Shown: positions 41,661 through 51,257 of the stretch, in pieces
How positions within the stretch are numbered: the stretch's first letter is position 1
Layout of the letters: every line of letters begins with the position of its first letter
Assembly: GCF_019977655.1 (NCBI RefSeq)
Contig: NZ_AP024849.1
Span: 4,125,001-4,189,000, forward strand
DNA length: 64,000 bases
DNA from: Clostridium gelidum
GTDB lineage: Bacteria; Bacillota; Clostridia; Clostridiales; Clostridiaceae
Reading direction: 5' to 3'
The notes under the pieces: model-generated
What the model was told of the DNA's origin: nothing
What the model saw: the letters and a program-made list of their open reading frames with translations, nothing else
The model's database searches: none
Position numbers and translations under genes: made by a program

Positions 41661-44630
41661 TTAGAAGCATATCTCAACACTATGCTCCTTATCATCCTCA
41701 AAATTCTTTATAACATTTCCTTCAATTTTTTCACCATCAACTCTTATAGAATATAAAGAATCCTTCATTCTATAAAAACCTTCAGGTTTTGAAATCATAA
41801 TATTAAAGCTAGCCTTACCAGTATTAAGAATCAAGTTTAGTGACTTTTGCTCTTCTGCAAGTATTGGATTTATCTCTATACCACTTGCTGTATATTCAAC
41901 ACCAAAGGCATCAAATAATGATAATGTAAGCCAAGTAGACGTACCACTTAATGTAGGCCCTATATTTTCACCAGTATCACTATTGTTATATTGAGTACAG
42001 AATCTTGGGTTTCCACATGTTTCATATGGATGTTTCATTGTGTTGTAAGGTAAAACTAGATTTATCATCCAATATGCTGTACTAGTTAGCTTTCTTGCTA
42101 ATTCATCACTTTCAACCATCTTAGCAGCTTTTAGCATAGCACTAGTAGCCATCATTGTAGCATGCTTAAATATTCCACCATTTTCTCTATCTCCAGGGAA
42201 ATATTCTCCTGTAGCAGTTCCAGTTGCAACCTTCTCTAAATCTGTTGGACTAATAAGTTTTAATCCATAAGGAGTTTTTAAATGAGATTCTATAGATTCA
42301 AGCATTATTTTAATTTGTTCTTCAGTTGCCGAATTAGATAAAATTGCCCAACTGAAAGAATTTAAAAAATATGTGCCGTCTTTATTTGGATCTGCTGAAA
42401 GATTATCACCTTTAGCTCCAAGATAAGTGAACTCTCCATCTTTGTATCTATTAAATAAAACTCTTGCAAAGAAATCCTCTTTCCATGCATATTGTTGCAG
42501 ATTATCATAAAGTTTATTAGAAGATTTTTCAAGGTTACTATAATACAATGTATCTTCCTTCTGTTTTCCAATTTCAATCATTTCGTCCATAGCAACCTTC
42601 AATAGGAATCCATTCATAATACTTTCAGAATAATCACTTTCAAATGGCTCTCCATCTCTTCCTGTTCTAGCTATCTGTTCATTATATCTTCTTTCTTTTT
42701 CAACACCATTTATAAAATCAGTATCAAGTTTTAGACAGTCATTCCAATCTGCGAAATCAAGTAGAGGTATTCCATGTTTTCCTATTGAAATTTCTCCGGA
42801 ATATCTTAAAATAGCTTTAATTGTGTCATATAAACTTCTTTTCTTTATTGGATTACTTCCTCCTATAATGAACTGTTCATCCAAGAATCCAATGTCGCCA
42901 GTAAGATTTATATATCTATATACAGCCTGAATTAACCATAATCCATCATCAGACCATTTTCCTGGTTCTTTACCAACCCAAAAGAAATTATGGTAGGCAT
43001 AACCAAATTCAAATACTTTTTCAGACCATTCCTTTATCAAATTTTTAGCTAGATCTTTTTTACCCATTCCTATAAAGTAGTACATTGATGCATAAATGTC
43101 TTGAATTTCTCTAAATCCCATTTCTCTATATCCTTTTTGGGTTTGATCAAAAGAACGTGATACAAAGGTTTGATATAGAACTTGAAAAGGTAAATTCTTA
43201 TTAACATAAGTATCAAATTGCTGATCTCCTGAAATAACTTGTAGATAACTTCTATATTCATTAATAAAGTTCATACTTTTATTAAAGGCATTAAGTATTT
43301 CTTTTTTATTGCTATACTTAATAATTAGATTTTGCACCTCAGTTTTGAAGGTATTTTCATTAAAGTTATCATTTGTCTTAGTTGAAACTAATCCTGTTAA
43401 ATTATCAATAGAAATTTCAGCTACTGGTTGTATTGTAATCTCACTGCTAACAGCAAAGAAACCTGGTCCTTTTCTATTTAAATTGCTGCTAAGTTTGTAT
43501 AATCCCTCTGGTCTTTCCAACGAACCACTTCCCACAAATTCACTATAGCTTGTACAAAACTCCTTCGGAAGTACTGATTCCTTTTCATTATGGGTAATCA
43601 TAGTATGAAATCTGTAGTCGCCGCTTGTATACATTGGATAATAATCTGAAGATATAGCCATTACAGAGCCTTCATCATTGAGCAATACCTTTGCTTGCAT
43701 AATTACATTACTGTATAAAACATCCTCCATCAATGCACTCGGAGCAGCACTTCCAAACATACCAGTATAAACTATTTTAATATTCCTTACTCTATTTGTA
43801 TTATTCTTTATTTTAATTTGTTGTGCTTCAACAGCTATAGGCATGTTTTCTTCTTGAGGAAGTAAGAAAATTAATCTTTCAATTTCTAATCCACATTTAG
43901 TCTTATAGATAATTTTAGTGTGATTTTGAGAATGAATACATTTACCAGATTCTATATTTTCATCTGTGACATTTGCTGAGTAAAATATTTGTTTTCCATC
44001 TTCCACTAAATAAAACTGACGACTTGCAGGGAAACCATTTTCTTCTTGAAGCATATCCCATCTTGTAGCTAATACTTGAGTAGCAGCATGAGATCTAAAG
44101 CTTCCTCTTCCTAGTTTATCTACTACGCTCTTTGGGGTAGTTTGTAAGGGATGAGAAAAGTCAATTCTATTTCCTAACAATAAATTTGTATAAAAATGTG
44201 GTCCAGGAGCTGGCGCTAATAAATCTATTTCATGTTCTCCATCTTCATTAATACTTCCCACACCATAAGTTATCTTTTCTACTATTCTGTTTATCTTATT
44301 GCTAATCTCAATGTCTAAGTTTATTTCAGTAATCAATCCTTTGTTAAATGCTAATAAAGTAGCATCATCTATATTTTTAGTAAGTTTTATGATTACAAAT
44401 TCATTGTCTTCTAAAATTCTATCTAACAGTACCGCTATTTCTCTATTCTTAAACATTTCTAAGGTAACAGGAATTTTAATTGGTAAATTAGCAACGCCCA
44501 CTGCTTTTTTATATGTACTATCATAGAATATACCATCTATAACAGCGTATTTTTCAATTCTTTCATTAAATATTTCTCTTAATCTCTGCTCTGCAGACTG
44601 TTCAACTTTTCTAGCTACAACTTCTCTCAT
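41661..44630 (-). CDS. Cellodextrin phosphorylase, GH94
   Basis: A 989-residue cytoplasmic phosphorylase that should release glucose 1-phosphate from cellodextrins of three or more units. It resembles the clostridial cellodextrin phosphorylase as I know it in many places: IDLLAPAPGPHFYTNLLLGN, LQTTPKSVVDKLGRGSFRSH, RSFDQTQKGYREMGFREIQD. The catalytic Asp is D628 in DFADWNDCLK. Length also agrees (about 985). Its presence in a beta-1,3 locus points to mixed-linkage glucan, whose lichenase products contain beta-1,4 runs. A shifted specificity toward beta-1,3 oligomers is possible. Confidence 0.88.
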   Translation of the reverse strand: MREVVARKVEQSAEQRLREIFNERIEKYAVIDGIFYDSTYKKAVGVANLPIKIPVTLEMFKNREIAVLLDRILEDNEFVIIKLTKNIDDATLLAFNKGLITEINLDIEISNKINRIVEKITYGVGSINEDGEHEIDLLAPAPGPHFYTNLLLGNRIDFSHPLQTTPKSVVDKLGRGSFRSHAATQVLATRWDMLQEENGFPASRQFYLVEDGKQIFYSANVTDENIESGKCIHSQNHTKIIYKTKCGLEIERLIFLLPQEENMPIAVEAQQIKIKNNTNRVRNIKIVYTGMFGSAAPSALMEDVLYSNVIMQAKVLLNDEGSVMAISSDYYPMYTSGDYRFHTMITHNEKESVLPKEFCTSYSEFVGSGSLERPEGLYKLSSNLNRKGPGFFAVSSEITIQPVAEISIDNLTGLVSTKTNDNFNENTFKTEVQNLIIKYSNKKEILNAFNKSMNFINEYRSYLQVISGDQQFDTYVNKNLPFQVLYQTFVSRSFDQTQKGYREMGFREIQDIYASMYYFIGMGKKDLAKNLIKEWSEKVFEFGYAYHNFFWVGKEPGKWSDDGLWLIQAVYRYINLTGDIGFLDEQFIIGGSNPIKKRSLYDTIKAILRYSGEISIGKHGIPLLDFADWNDCLKLDTDFINGVEKERRYNEQIARTGRDGEPFESDYSESIMNGFLLKVAMDEMIEIGKQKEDTLYYSNLEKSSNKLYDNLQQYAWKEDFFARVLFNRYKDGEFTYLGAKGDNLSADPNKDGTYFLNSFSWAILSNSATEEQIKIMLESIESHLKTPYGLKLISPTDLEKVATGTATGEYFPGDRENGGIFKHATMMATSAMLKAAKMVESDELARKLTSTAYWMINLVLPYNTMKHPYETCGNPRFCTQYNNSDTGENIGPTLSGTSTWLTLSLFDAFGVEYTASGIEINPILAEEQKSLNLILNTGKASFNIMISKPEGFYRMKDSLYSIRVDGEKIEGNVIKNFEDDKEHSVEICF

Positions 44631-44678
44631 TATTTGCCTCCCAAATATATTAATTTATATTATTTTATTTGTTTATAT

Positions 44679-45389
44679 TTATTGAACTTCAATGTCCTTA
44701 TTATTGTATTTCTCTTCAATATCTTGAAGCATACTTTTTTCCATAAGCATTATTAAATAACATATAATACTTACAAAAAATAATGGTAGTATTATAAATA
44801 ATTTAATTTTAATGAGTATAACCCATAGTACACATGTTGTTGCAATAGATACTATACATATATAACTTTTTTTAAACAAACATATTATAGATAATATTAA
44901 TACTTCTTTTTTCTTCATATAAAATCTTGATATTATAGGAAAGATATAACTCCCTACAGCAATACATACAAAAATAATTACAAGAGGTATAATTCCCACT
45001 TGAGTCAAACTAGAATTATTATTTAAGTATAATAACTCAACCCATGCTAATGTTAAAATACTCATCCCTACTATCCAAAAAAATACTGAATGTTTAAAAT
45101 TCACCTTATAGGCTTCAAAAAAGTCTTTTGTAACATCTGTATATCCATCTCTGGTGAGCTTACCCATCAAACTTAGCAGTGCAGTTAGTGCAGGTCCAAT
45201 AGGTATTGAGGACAACATTAAAATAACAATCATAGTCACATTAACAGTGTTATTAATTATCATTCCTAATGCTACAAATATAAATGGAATATTTAAAATC
45301 CAAAAATAAAAGTCTCCTAATAAAAAACACCATACATAATTAAAAAATTTAACAACAACACCATCATCGAATTCTCTTTTTTTACTCAT
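44679..45389 (-). CDS. YesL/DUF624 family membrane protein
   Basis: A 236-residue protein with five or six membrane segments and the DUF624 opening (FFNYVWCFLLGDFYFWILN) and SIPIGPALTALLSLMGKLTRDG. Such proteins are encoded next to sugar ABC transporter and two-component genes in Firmicutes. Their action is unknown. It is flanked by the chemoreceptor and the cellodextrin phosphorylase genes on the same strand. Confidence 0.85.
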   Translation of the reverse strand: MSKKREFDDGVVVKFFNYVWCFLLGDFYFWILNIPFIFVALGMIINNTVNVTMIVILMLSSIPIGPALTALLSLMGKLTRDGYTDVTKDFFEAYKVNFKHSVFFWIVGMSILTLAWVELLYLNNNSSLTQVGIIPLVIIFVCIAVGSYIFPIISRFYMKKKEVLILSIICLFKKSYICIVSIATTCVLWVILIKIKLFIILPLFFVSIICYLIMLMEKSMLQDIEEKYNNKDIEVQ

Positions 45390-45481
45390 AATTTTTTCCT
45401 ATCTCTTTCACAAATATATTTTTGCTTCCAACAACCATTTTTATAATGAAAATTACTTTCTAAAAGATATATACATTCACT

Positions 45482-47299
45482 TTATCTTATATCTTCTTTT
45501 AATTTGAAGTTATTAACTTGTTTTATAAGATTATTAGAAGTATCTTCAAGTAATTGTGCAGTATTAGCTAAACTTTCAGTTGATGCTGTAACTTCTTGTG
45601 TTGAAGCAGCTATTTCTTCTGAAGAAGCTGAGTTCTCTTCTGCTATGCTAGCTGTAGAATGTATTATTTCAACAATGTGATCTTTCTTATTGTTAATTCC
45701 TTCAACAGTATTATTTATTTCTTCTATTTGCGGAAGAATATCATTAATATCTTCAATTATTTCTTTGAAATCTTGAACTGAATTTTCAATAACAGTTATT
45801 TGCTGTTTTAAATCTTCATTAACTCCATTAGTAGTACTTACTACAGCTCCTGTTTCCTTAGAAATATCTTGGATTAAACTATTGATATCATTAGATGAGC
45901 TCTTTGATTGTTCTGCTAATTTTTTAATTTCATTAGCTACAACTGCGAATCCTCTTCCAGCTTCACCTGCTCTTGCGGCTTCTATAGAGGCATTTAATGA
46001 CAACAAATTAGTTTGCTCTGCAATGCTCTTTATAATATCTGTTATTTTATTAATTTCTGAAATTTTAATACCTAGCCCTTGTATTTTTCCACTAGTATTC
46101 TCAAATGAATTACTAATATCATTTATTGTTTCAACAAGAGAAGATAATTGAACATTACTTCCTTGTGCCTTATGATTAACAGCTTTAGTATTTTGATCAA
46201 CAACTTTAATTGATGTAACAATACTTCCAATTTCATCACCAAATTTATCAAAAGTATCATTTATCACCATCAATTCGGTTGATTGAACTGAAGCACCCTC
46301 AGCCATTCCTTGTATTGCAACAGCAACTTGCTGCATTGTGCCATCCATTTCTCTTGATACAGCGGATAATGCTTCAGCCTTTTCTAAAGTCAATAAACTA
46401 CCTTCCTTAATTTCTTTAAAAATATGAGAAATTGAGCTTATAGTAGATGCTAGATTCTTTTTCATTATTCCTATTTCAGATTTTTCATCTGTTTTAATAT
46501 CAACAGTAAAATCTCCCATGGACATAGTATCTAGAATACCAGTAAATGATTTGATGGATTTCTTTAATGATTTAATAACTACAGTTGCAATTAAGGATAT
46601 CAATATAATTGAAATAATAAATAATATAACCAAAATAGCAATGCCACTTACATAAGCTTTTTCAGTTTTACTAAATAATTGCTCTGCTTCATCTTTATTT
46701 TTAGTAACCGCTGTTGAAATTGAAGATGAAAAATTAGACTCCTCTCCTTGAAAACTAAGCTTATTCTTATCCTTTGAGTCCTTGGTAAGAGTATTAGTAT
46801 TTTTAAGTTGAGTTATAGTACTACAGCGATTTTTTAAAATGAGAAATTGCTGATCTATAATCTTATTCATTTCATCATTATCACCTGAAAGTTCTAGTGA
46901 TTTAAATTGAGCTAATTCCTCATAAACGCTATCAATTTCCTTATTAATATTATTACTATATTGATCTTGTGGATATTCTATGTGAAGCGAAACATTTTCC
47001 CTCAATATATTTAAGTGTACATTAATTGAATTAAATAAAATTTCTCTTTGAAGACAGCTTGTATACATTAACTTAAGATTGATATAGGTCCCATTTATAG
47101 TAACAAAAGATGTTATTCCGATAACTAAAGTAGTTAAAATCGAAATAACTACTATAGTGATAAAACTTCTAATTATAGTTATATTTTTAAATGATAGTTT
47201 TGAAAAAACACTTTGAAAAAAACTACTTTTTAAATATTTTTTTTTAAAATCTCCAACGTTTTTATTGGAATTTTTTTGTTTTTTTAGTCTTTTATTCAT
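45482..47299 (-). CDS. Methyl-accepting chemotaxis protein in the transporter operon
   Basis: A 605-residue chemoreceptor. TM1 lies at about 43-66, an extracellular four-helix-type sensor at 67-212, TM2 at 213-240, HAMP at 240-295 and the signalling coil at 295-600. The hairpin tip is EQTNLLSLNASIEAARAGEA. No C-terminal CheR-tethering pentapeptide is seen. Its place right after the permeases, 153 bases away, suggests it senses the same beta-glucan oligosaccharides, either directly or through the binding protein. Confidence 0.9.
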   Translation of the reverse strand: MNKRLKKQKNSNKNVGDFKKKYLKSSFFQSVFSKLSFKNITIIRSFITIVVISILTTLVIGITSFVTINGTYINLKLMYTSCLQREILFNSINVHLNILRENVSLHIEYPQDQYSNNINKEIDSVYEELAQFKSLELSGDNDEMNKIIDQQFLILKNRCSTITQLKNTNTLTKDSKDKNKLSFQGEESNFSSSISTAVTKNKDEAEQLFSKTEKAYVSGIAILVILFIISIILISLIATVVIKSLKKSIKSFTGILDTMSMGDFTVDIKTDEKSEIGIMKKNLASTISSISHIFKEIKEGSLLTLEKAEALSAVSREMDGTMQQVAVAIQGMAEGASVQSTELMVINDTFDKFGDEIGSIVTSIKVVDQNTKAVNHKAQGSNVQLSSLVETINDISNSFENTSGKIQGLGIKISEINKITDIIKSIAEQTNLLSLNASIEAARAGEAGRGFAVVANEIKKLAEQSKSSSNDINSLIQDISKETGAVVSTTNGVNEDLKQQITVIENSVQDFKEIIEDINDILPQIEEINNTVEGINNKKDHIVEIIHSTASIAEENSASSEEIAASTQEVTASTESLANTAQLLEDTSNNLIKQVNNFKLKEDIR

Positions 47300-47452
47300 T
47301 CTGACATCACCCCTAAGTTATTATCCCTAAAATCTTCATTTAAGATTTGATTTTAGTATAAGTCTGCTTCATTAGTTTAAATTAACATTTAATTTTTATT
47401 TTCAACTATACACAAAGAATCAATCCTATGTCTTATTATGTTATGTTTACCT

Positions 47453-48304
47453 TTAGCCTTTTACTCCTCCGATTGTCAACCCACCAATTATCTTCTTTGA
47501 CAAGAATGCAAATGCTATCATTATTGGAACAACAGAAATTGCAATACATGTATATATTGCACCAAATTCAGTCTTGTAAACACCTCTTGCAACAACCTGC
47601 ATAATTGGAAGCGTATATTTTTCCATATCCGATATTAGAATAAGAGGTGTTAAATAGTTATTCCAAGTTCCTATAAATGTAAATATAGACATCGTTGCAA
47701 CGGAAGGCATAATAAGAGGTAATCCTATTTTGTTAAATATAGAAAATTCATTGCAACCATCTATTCTCGCTGCTTCAATTAGCGATTCACTAACCGCACC
47801 ATCTGTATATCCTTTAATAAAGAAAACAGAGCTTGCATTAGCTATTGAAGGAATTATTAAAGGAATATAACTGTTAAGTAAATGCATTTTGCTTATTAAT
47901 TGATAAAATCCTATGAATCCTAACTGCATAGGAATCATCATTGAACCTAATACAATTGCATAAAGCATTTTATTACCCTTAAATTTATATCTTGAAAATC
48001 CATATGCAGTTAGAGCACTAAAATACCCACTTACTGCTGTAACAGCAACTGCAATGAATAAACTATTGGCAAATCCTTTCCATATAGGAACACTTTCAAC
48101 TAACCTATGGTAATTATCTAATAATGCTGTACCTGGTAAAAGCCACAATTTTGATGCTATTTCCCCATTGGTATGAGTAGCATCTATGATCATTATATAG
48201 AAGGGAACTAAACATATAAGAGTAAGAATAATTAAAAATATATACCAACCCACTTTTTTACTACTTGTCCTGATATTATTAGTTTTTTTAACTTTTGTTT
48301 CCAT
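47453..48304 (-). CDS. Sugar ABC transporter permease, MalG type
   Basis: An inner-membrane permease with six membrane segments, about 283 residues. The EAA loop is AARIDGCNEFSIFNKIGLPL, which docks the ATPase. It ends LTIGGVKG, as usual for this family. A GTG at 48313 lies within the ribosome binding site, so ATG at 48304, six bases after AGGGGTG, is preferred. No ATPase gene is in the locus, so a shared MsmK-type ATPase is likely to serve it. Confidence 0.92.
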   Translation of the reverse strand: METKVKKTNNIRTSSKKVGWYIFLIILTLICLVPFYIMIIDATHTNGEIASKLWLLPGTALLDNYHRLVESVPIWKGFANSLFIAVAVTAVSGYFSALTAYGFSRYKFKGNKMLYAIVLGSMMIPMQLGFIGFYQLISKMHLLNSYIPLIIPSIANASSVFFIKGYTDGAVSESLIEAARIDGCNEFSIFNKIGLPLIMPSVATMSIFTFIGTWNNYLTPLILISDMEKYTLPIMQVVARGVYKTEFGAIYTCIAISVVPIMIAFAFLSKKIIGGLTIGGVKG

Positions 48305-48315
48305 TAATATCACCC

Positions 48316-49221
48316 CTAATCATTCTCAGCATTTCTATTAATAAACTTGTAAGTTATTATAGAAAATACGAGTATCAAAATAAATAAACCATATCCAATA
48401 GCAGAACCATATCCATAGTTTGAATTTTGGAAAGCAGTATTATATAGATACATAACTACTGTCAATGTCTTATTATTAGGATTTCCTTGTCCTTGAGTCA
48501 TAATATAAGGAATATCAAATGTCTGCATACCACCAATAAGTGATGTTACAGCAGCAAATAATATAGTTGGTTTTAAAAGCGGCATTGTTATGCTCTTAAA
48601 ACTCTGCCAAGGAGTTGCTCCATCTATGCTAGCAGACTCATACAATTCTGCCGGTATATTGTTTAAACCAGCCCCAAAAATTATTGTACTATATCCAAAC
48701 CACATCCACCATGATATAAGTGATATTATTCCTCTATAGCTAGGTGCAGTTAAATACCAGTTAATAGGTTCCTTAATCAAATTAAAATTTAAAAGGATTT
48801 TGTTAGCTGCACCAGTTTGCCAGTCAAATAAAAAGAAGAATAATACTGCTACTGCTGATGGTGTAATAAGGTTAGGAAGATACATAGCTGCTCTAAAAAA
48901 TTCTTTTCCCCTAATCTTTTTTGCACTATTAAATAATACTGCAAGTAAAAGTGCAAAAGCCATCTGTGGAATTACAGCTGAAATCCACATTATGAATGTA
49001 TTTGCTATAGATTGATAAAATAAAGCATCATGTATAAGAGTAACATAATTCTTAAGTCCTACAAACTTTGGATTTAGTGACATTCCATCCCACTTTTGAA
49101 GACTTATAATTAAAGTATATATAACAGGATATAATGCAAATAATAAAAATGTAATAAAATATGGAATAACAAAGTATATTCCATATTTCCCTTTATCTAC
49201 TTTGTTTTTTTTCTTTGGCAT
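48316..49221 (-). CDS. Sugar ABC transporter permease, MalF type
   Basis: A 301-residue permease with six membrane segments. It opens YGIYFVIPYFITFLLFALYP and has the EAA loop ASIDGATPWQSFKSITMPLL. ATG at 49221 follows AGGAGG by seven bases, and the in-frame TTG just before it is not used. It pairs with the MalG-type permease 12 bases downstream. An intercistronic hairpin separates it from the binding-protein gene. Confidence 0.92.
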   Translation of the reverse strand: MPKKKNKVDKGKYGIYFVIPYFITFLLFALYPVIYTLIISLQKWDGMSLNPKFVGLKNYVTLIHDALFYQSIANTFIMWISAVIPQMAFALLLAVLFNSAKKIRGKEFFRAAMYLPNLITPSAVAVLFFFLFDWQTGAANKILLNFNLIKEPINWYLTAPSYRGIISLISWWMWFGYSTIIFGAGLNNIPAELYESASIDGATPWQSFKSITMPLLKPTILFAAVTSLIGGMQTFDIPYIMTQGQGNPNNKTLTVVMYLYNTAFQNSNYGYGSAIGYGLFILILVFSIITYKFINRNAEND

Positions 49222-49246
49222 CAAAACGCCTCCTAATTTAAATTCC

Positions 49247-49282
49247 TTATTAGCTGTTTAAAATATAATAAACAGCTAATAA
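49247..49282 (-). promoter_or_regulatory. Intercistronic hairpin after the binding-protein gene
   Basis: A perfect 14-bp stem (TTATTAGCTGTTTA with its complement) and an 8-base loop, 12 bases after the binding-protein stop. No U tract follows on the minus strand. Such hairpins often protect the upstream mRNA so that the binding protein is made in excess over the permeases. Confidence 0.65.
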
Positions 49283-49294
49283 GTTCTTATAAAG

Positions 49295-50647
49295 TTATTC
49301 TACAGTTATATCTGGGAATGCAGTCTTAACATCTGCTTTAAATTGTTGTAAAAATTCTTCTTTTGTTTTTTCTCCACTTACATATAAGTCTAAATCAGAT
49401 TGGAATTTACTGTTTAGAGTTTCATCATACTTAGTAACTAACTTACCAGTGATAGATGGAATTATATCATTATATGTCTTAGCTAAATTTTGTTTACCTG
49501 CAAAATCATTTTTTCCATCATCAGTAGTTGCAAATTGCTTACTTACGTCTGTCATAGATGAGAAATCACCATTTGTTTTCATATCCCATGTTTGGAATTC
49601 TTTAGAATTGAAGAACTTAACAAATTGCCATGCAAGTTCCTTCTGTTCACTCTTACCGTAGATACCTAACCAAGTACCACCATTGTAGTAAGCTGCTGGT
49701 GCTTTAGCAAGTCCCCAATCTCCCTTTGTGTCTTTAGCATTAGTAGCTATTACGTATGGTAACCCCCAAGTTGGAAGTGCATAAGCTAATACGTTTGTCC
49801 CATCTACTGCGCCAGCCATTGATGCTGACCATGGTGCTGACCATGTATTAAACTTAGCGTCTATACCTGCATCTCTGATTTTCTTTGAATTATCAACAAA
49901 TTCCATCATCTTATCATCGATAACTAATTTATCATTTTCTACCCATCCATGTGATCTACTTCCAGTTGCAACAACGAATCCTTCAGAATAATTTGGAAGT
50001 AACTTAACTTTACCACCACTTTTTTCGTTTAATTCTTTACCAGTTGCAATTAAAGAATCCCATGAACTAAATTTCTTAGAAATTTCATCTGGATCATCTG
50101 TTCCAAGATATTGTTTAGCTAAACTTCTCTTGTAGAATAATCCACCTGGAGTTGCTTGCCAAGAAAGTGCTCTAATACTCTTATCTTCTGCATTTCTTCC
50201 AAGATCTACAACATATTGAGCCTCACTTTTTGCAATTTCATCTGCGTTATATGGAGCTTTTGAAAGATTTTCATAGTAATCAGTATTAACATATTTGTTT
50301 ACATTTGCAACTTCTGAAGTGAAAACATCAGGTACACCTGATCCTGAAGCTAATACTGATGAAAGTTTTGTTGAGTATGCATTGTTATCAGTCGGTATAA
50401 CTGTCAACTTAATCTCAATGTTTGGATATACTTCGTTAAATTTTTCGATAAAGTGTGATGATTTAAATTCATCTGTAAAGGACCACATATTGATTGTTCC
50501 TTTGTACTCCTTTGGATCCTTCTCTGTAAATGCGGTTGCTGCTGTTTCAGTTGAACTTTGTGATTTACCACAACCTGTGAAAACAGATCCCACTATTGCA
50601 ACTGACATTGCAAATATTAATACTTTTTGTAAATAATTTTTTTTCAT
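49295..50647 (-). CDS. Sugar ABC transporter substrate-binding lipoprotein
   Basis: A 450-residue extracellular lipoprotein of family 1 solute-binding proteins. The lipobox is SVFTGC with C26 as lipid site. The mature protein has NMWSFTDEFKSSHFIEKFNE and the hinge features of the family. It probably captures beta-gluco-oligosaccharides. AAGGGGG lies ahead of the ATG. It is the first gene of the locus and sits directly behind three LacI-type operators. Confidence 0.92.
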   Translation of the reverse strand: MKKNYLQKVLIFAMSVAIVGSVFTGCGKSQSSTETAATAFTEKDPKEYKGTINMWSFTDEFKSSHFIEKFNEVYPNIEIKLTVIPTDNNAYSTKLSSVLASGSGVPDVFTSEVANVNKYVNTDYYENLSKAPYNADEIAKSEAQYVVDLGRNAEDKSIRALSWQATPGGLFYKRSLAKQYLGTDDPDEISKKFSSWDSLIATGKELNEKSGGKVKLLPNYSEGFVVATGSRSHGWVENDKLVIDDKMMEFVDNSKKIRDAGIDAKFNTWSAPWSASMAGAVDGTNVLAYALPTWGLPYVIATNAKDTKGDWGLAKAPAAYYNGGTWLGIYGKSEQKELAWQFVKFFNSKEFQTWDMKTNGDFSSMTDVSKQFATTDDGKNDFAGKQNLAKTYNDIIPSITGKLVTKYDETLNSKFQSDLDLYVSGEKTKEEFLQQFKADVKTAFPDITVE

Positions 50648-50738
50648 ATTATAATTTCCCCCTTAAGATTAATTTCTACTAAAGGTATATCCTAACAAAA
50701 TTAATTTAGTTTTTAAAAAAGTTTTAAAACTTTATTTT

Positions 50739-50754
50739 TCGAAACCAGTTTCGA
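50739..50754. promoter_or_regulatory. LacI-type operator, proximal
   Basis: TCGAAACCAGTTTCGA, a 16-base near-palindrome with a central C-A step. It lies 92 bases upstream of the binding-protein ATG and probably within the transcript leader. Confidence 0.7.
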
Positions 50755-50802
50755 TACTTTGTAAAAAAATATTTATTAATATATTCTCTTAACACAGTTT
50801 TT

Positions 50803-50818
50803 TCGAAACCCATTTCGT
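50803..50818. promoter_or_regulatory. LacI-type operator, middle
   Basis: TCGAAACCCATTTCGT shares its left half with the proximal site. It is the weakest palindrome of the three. Centre-to-centre distance to the proximal site is 64 bases. Confidence 0.6.
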
Positions 50819-50855
50819 AAAATGATAAAATAAAAAGTTTTATATTTCTTTCAAA

Positions 50856-50877
50856 ATACGAAACCGGTTTTGTATTT
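50856..50877. promoter_or_regulatory. LacI-type operator, distal
   Basis: An inverted repeat AATACGAAACC/GGTTTTGTATT with the central CCGG typical of LacI-family sites and one mismatch. Its centre is 56 bases from that of the middle site. It differs enough from CcpA cre sites (WTGNAARCGNWWWCA) to suggest the local repressor rather than CcpA. Confidence 0.7.
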
Positions 50878-51145
50878 GTCCATAATCTTTAGTAACTGTT
50901 TACAAATTTATTATAATCGCTCTATTTTATTTTGTAAAGGTTTTTTTATTAAATAAAATATAAATTCACAAATTATTTTTATACGATATATTCTTGTTAT
51001 TATTTTCAACTAATCCAATTAATATTTTTTTGGTTTTTAGGGATACTTTTGAATATACTCTACATGTTTTTAGTTTCTTCACCATTGATAATTAGCCTTA
51101 ACTATAACGTTCACTAAATCGTTACCAACTACGGACATATTAAAA

Positions 51146-51179
51146 AGAAGATCAAATTTCTTCTTGAGTTTGATCTTCT
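51146..51179 (-). terminator. Terminator of the sugar O-acetyltransferase gene
   Basis: AGAAGATCAAA pairs with TTTGATCTTCT around a 12-base loop. On the minus strand TTTTAAT follows. It lies 79 bases past the gene's stop. Confidence 0.8.
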
Positions 51180-51257
51180 AAATCTTTCTTCTTATAATTA
51201 TTAATTTTATTTTAAACTTTACCTATATTTTTATATAGTATTGAAATATTATAAAAG

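Larger units (their letters stand above)
50648..51257. promoter_or_regulatory. Promoter region of the beta-glucan operon
   Basis: A 610-base intergenic region. It contains three LacI-type operators (50739-50877), a 16-base palindrome AAAGTTTTAAAACTTT (50718-50733) and, at its far end, the terminator of the acetyltransferase gene (51146-51179). The best minus-strand promoter guess is TTGAAA with TATTTT between the upstream and middle operators. The middle part, 50890-51140, shows nothing more. Confidence 0.55.

Noticed and set aside
50739..50877. Operators as CcpA cre sites
   Set aside because: The half-sites (CGAAACC) and extended palindrome differ from the cre consensus and fit a dedicated LacI-family repressor better.
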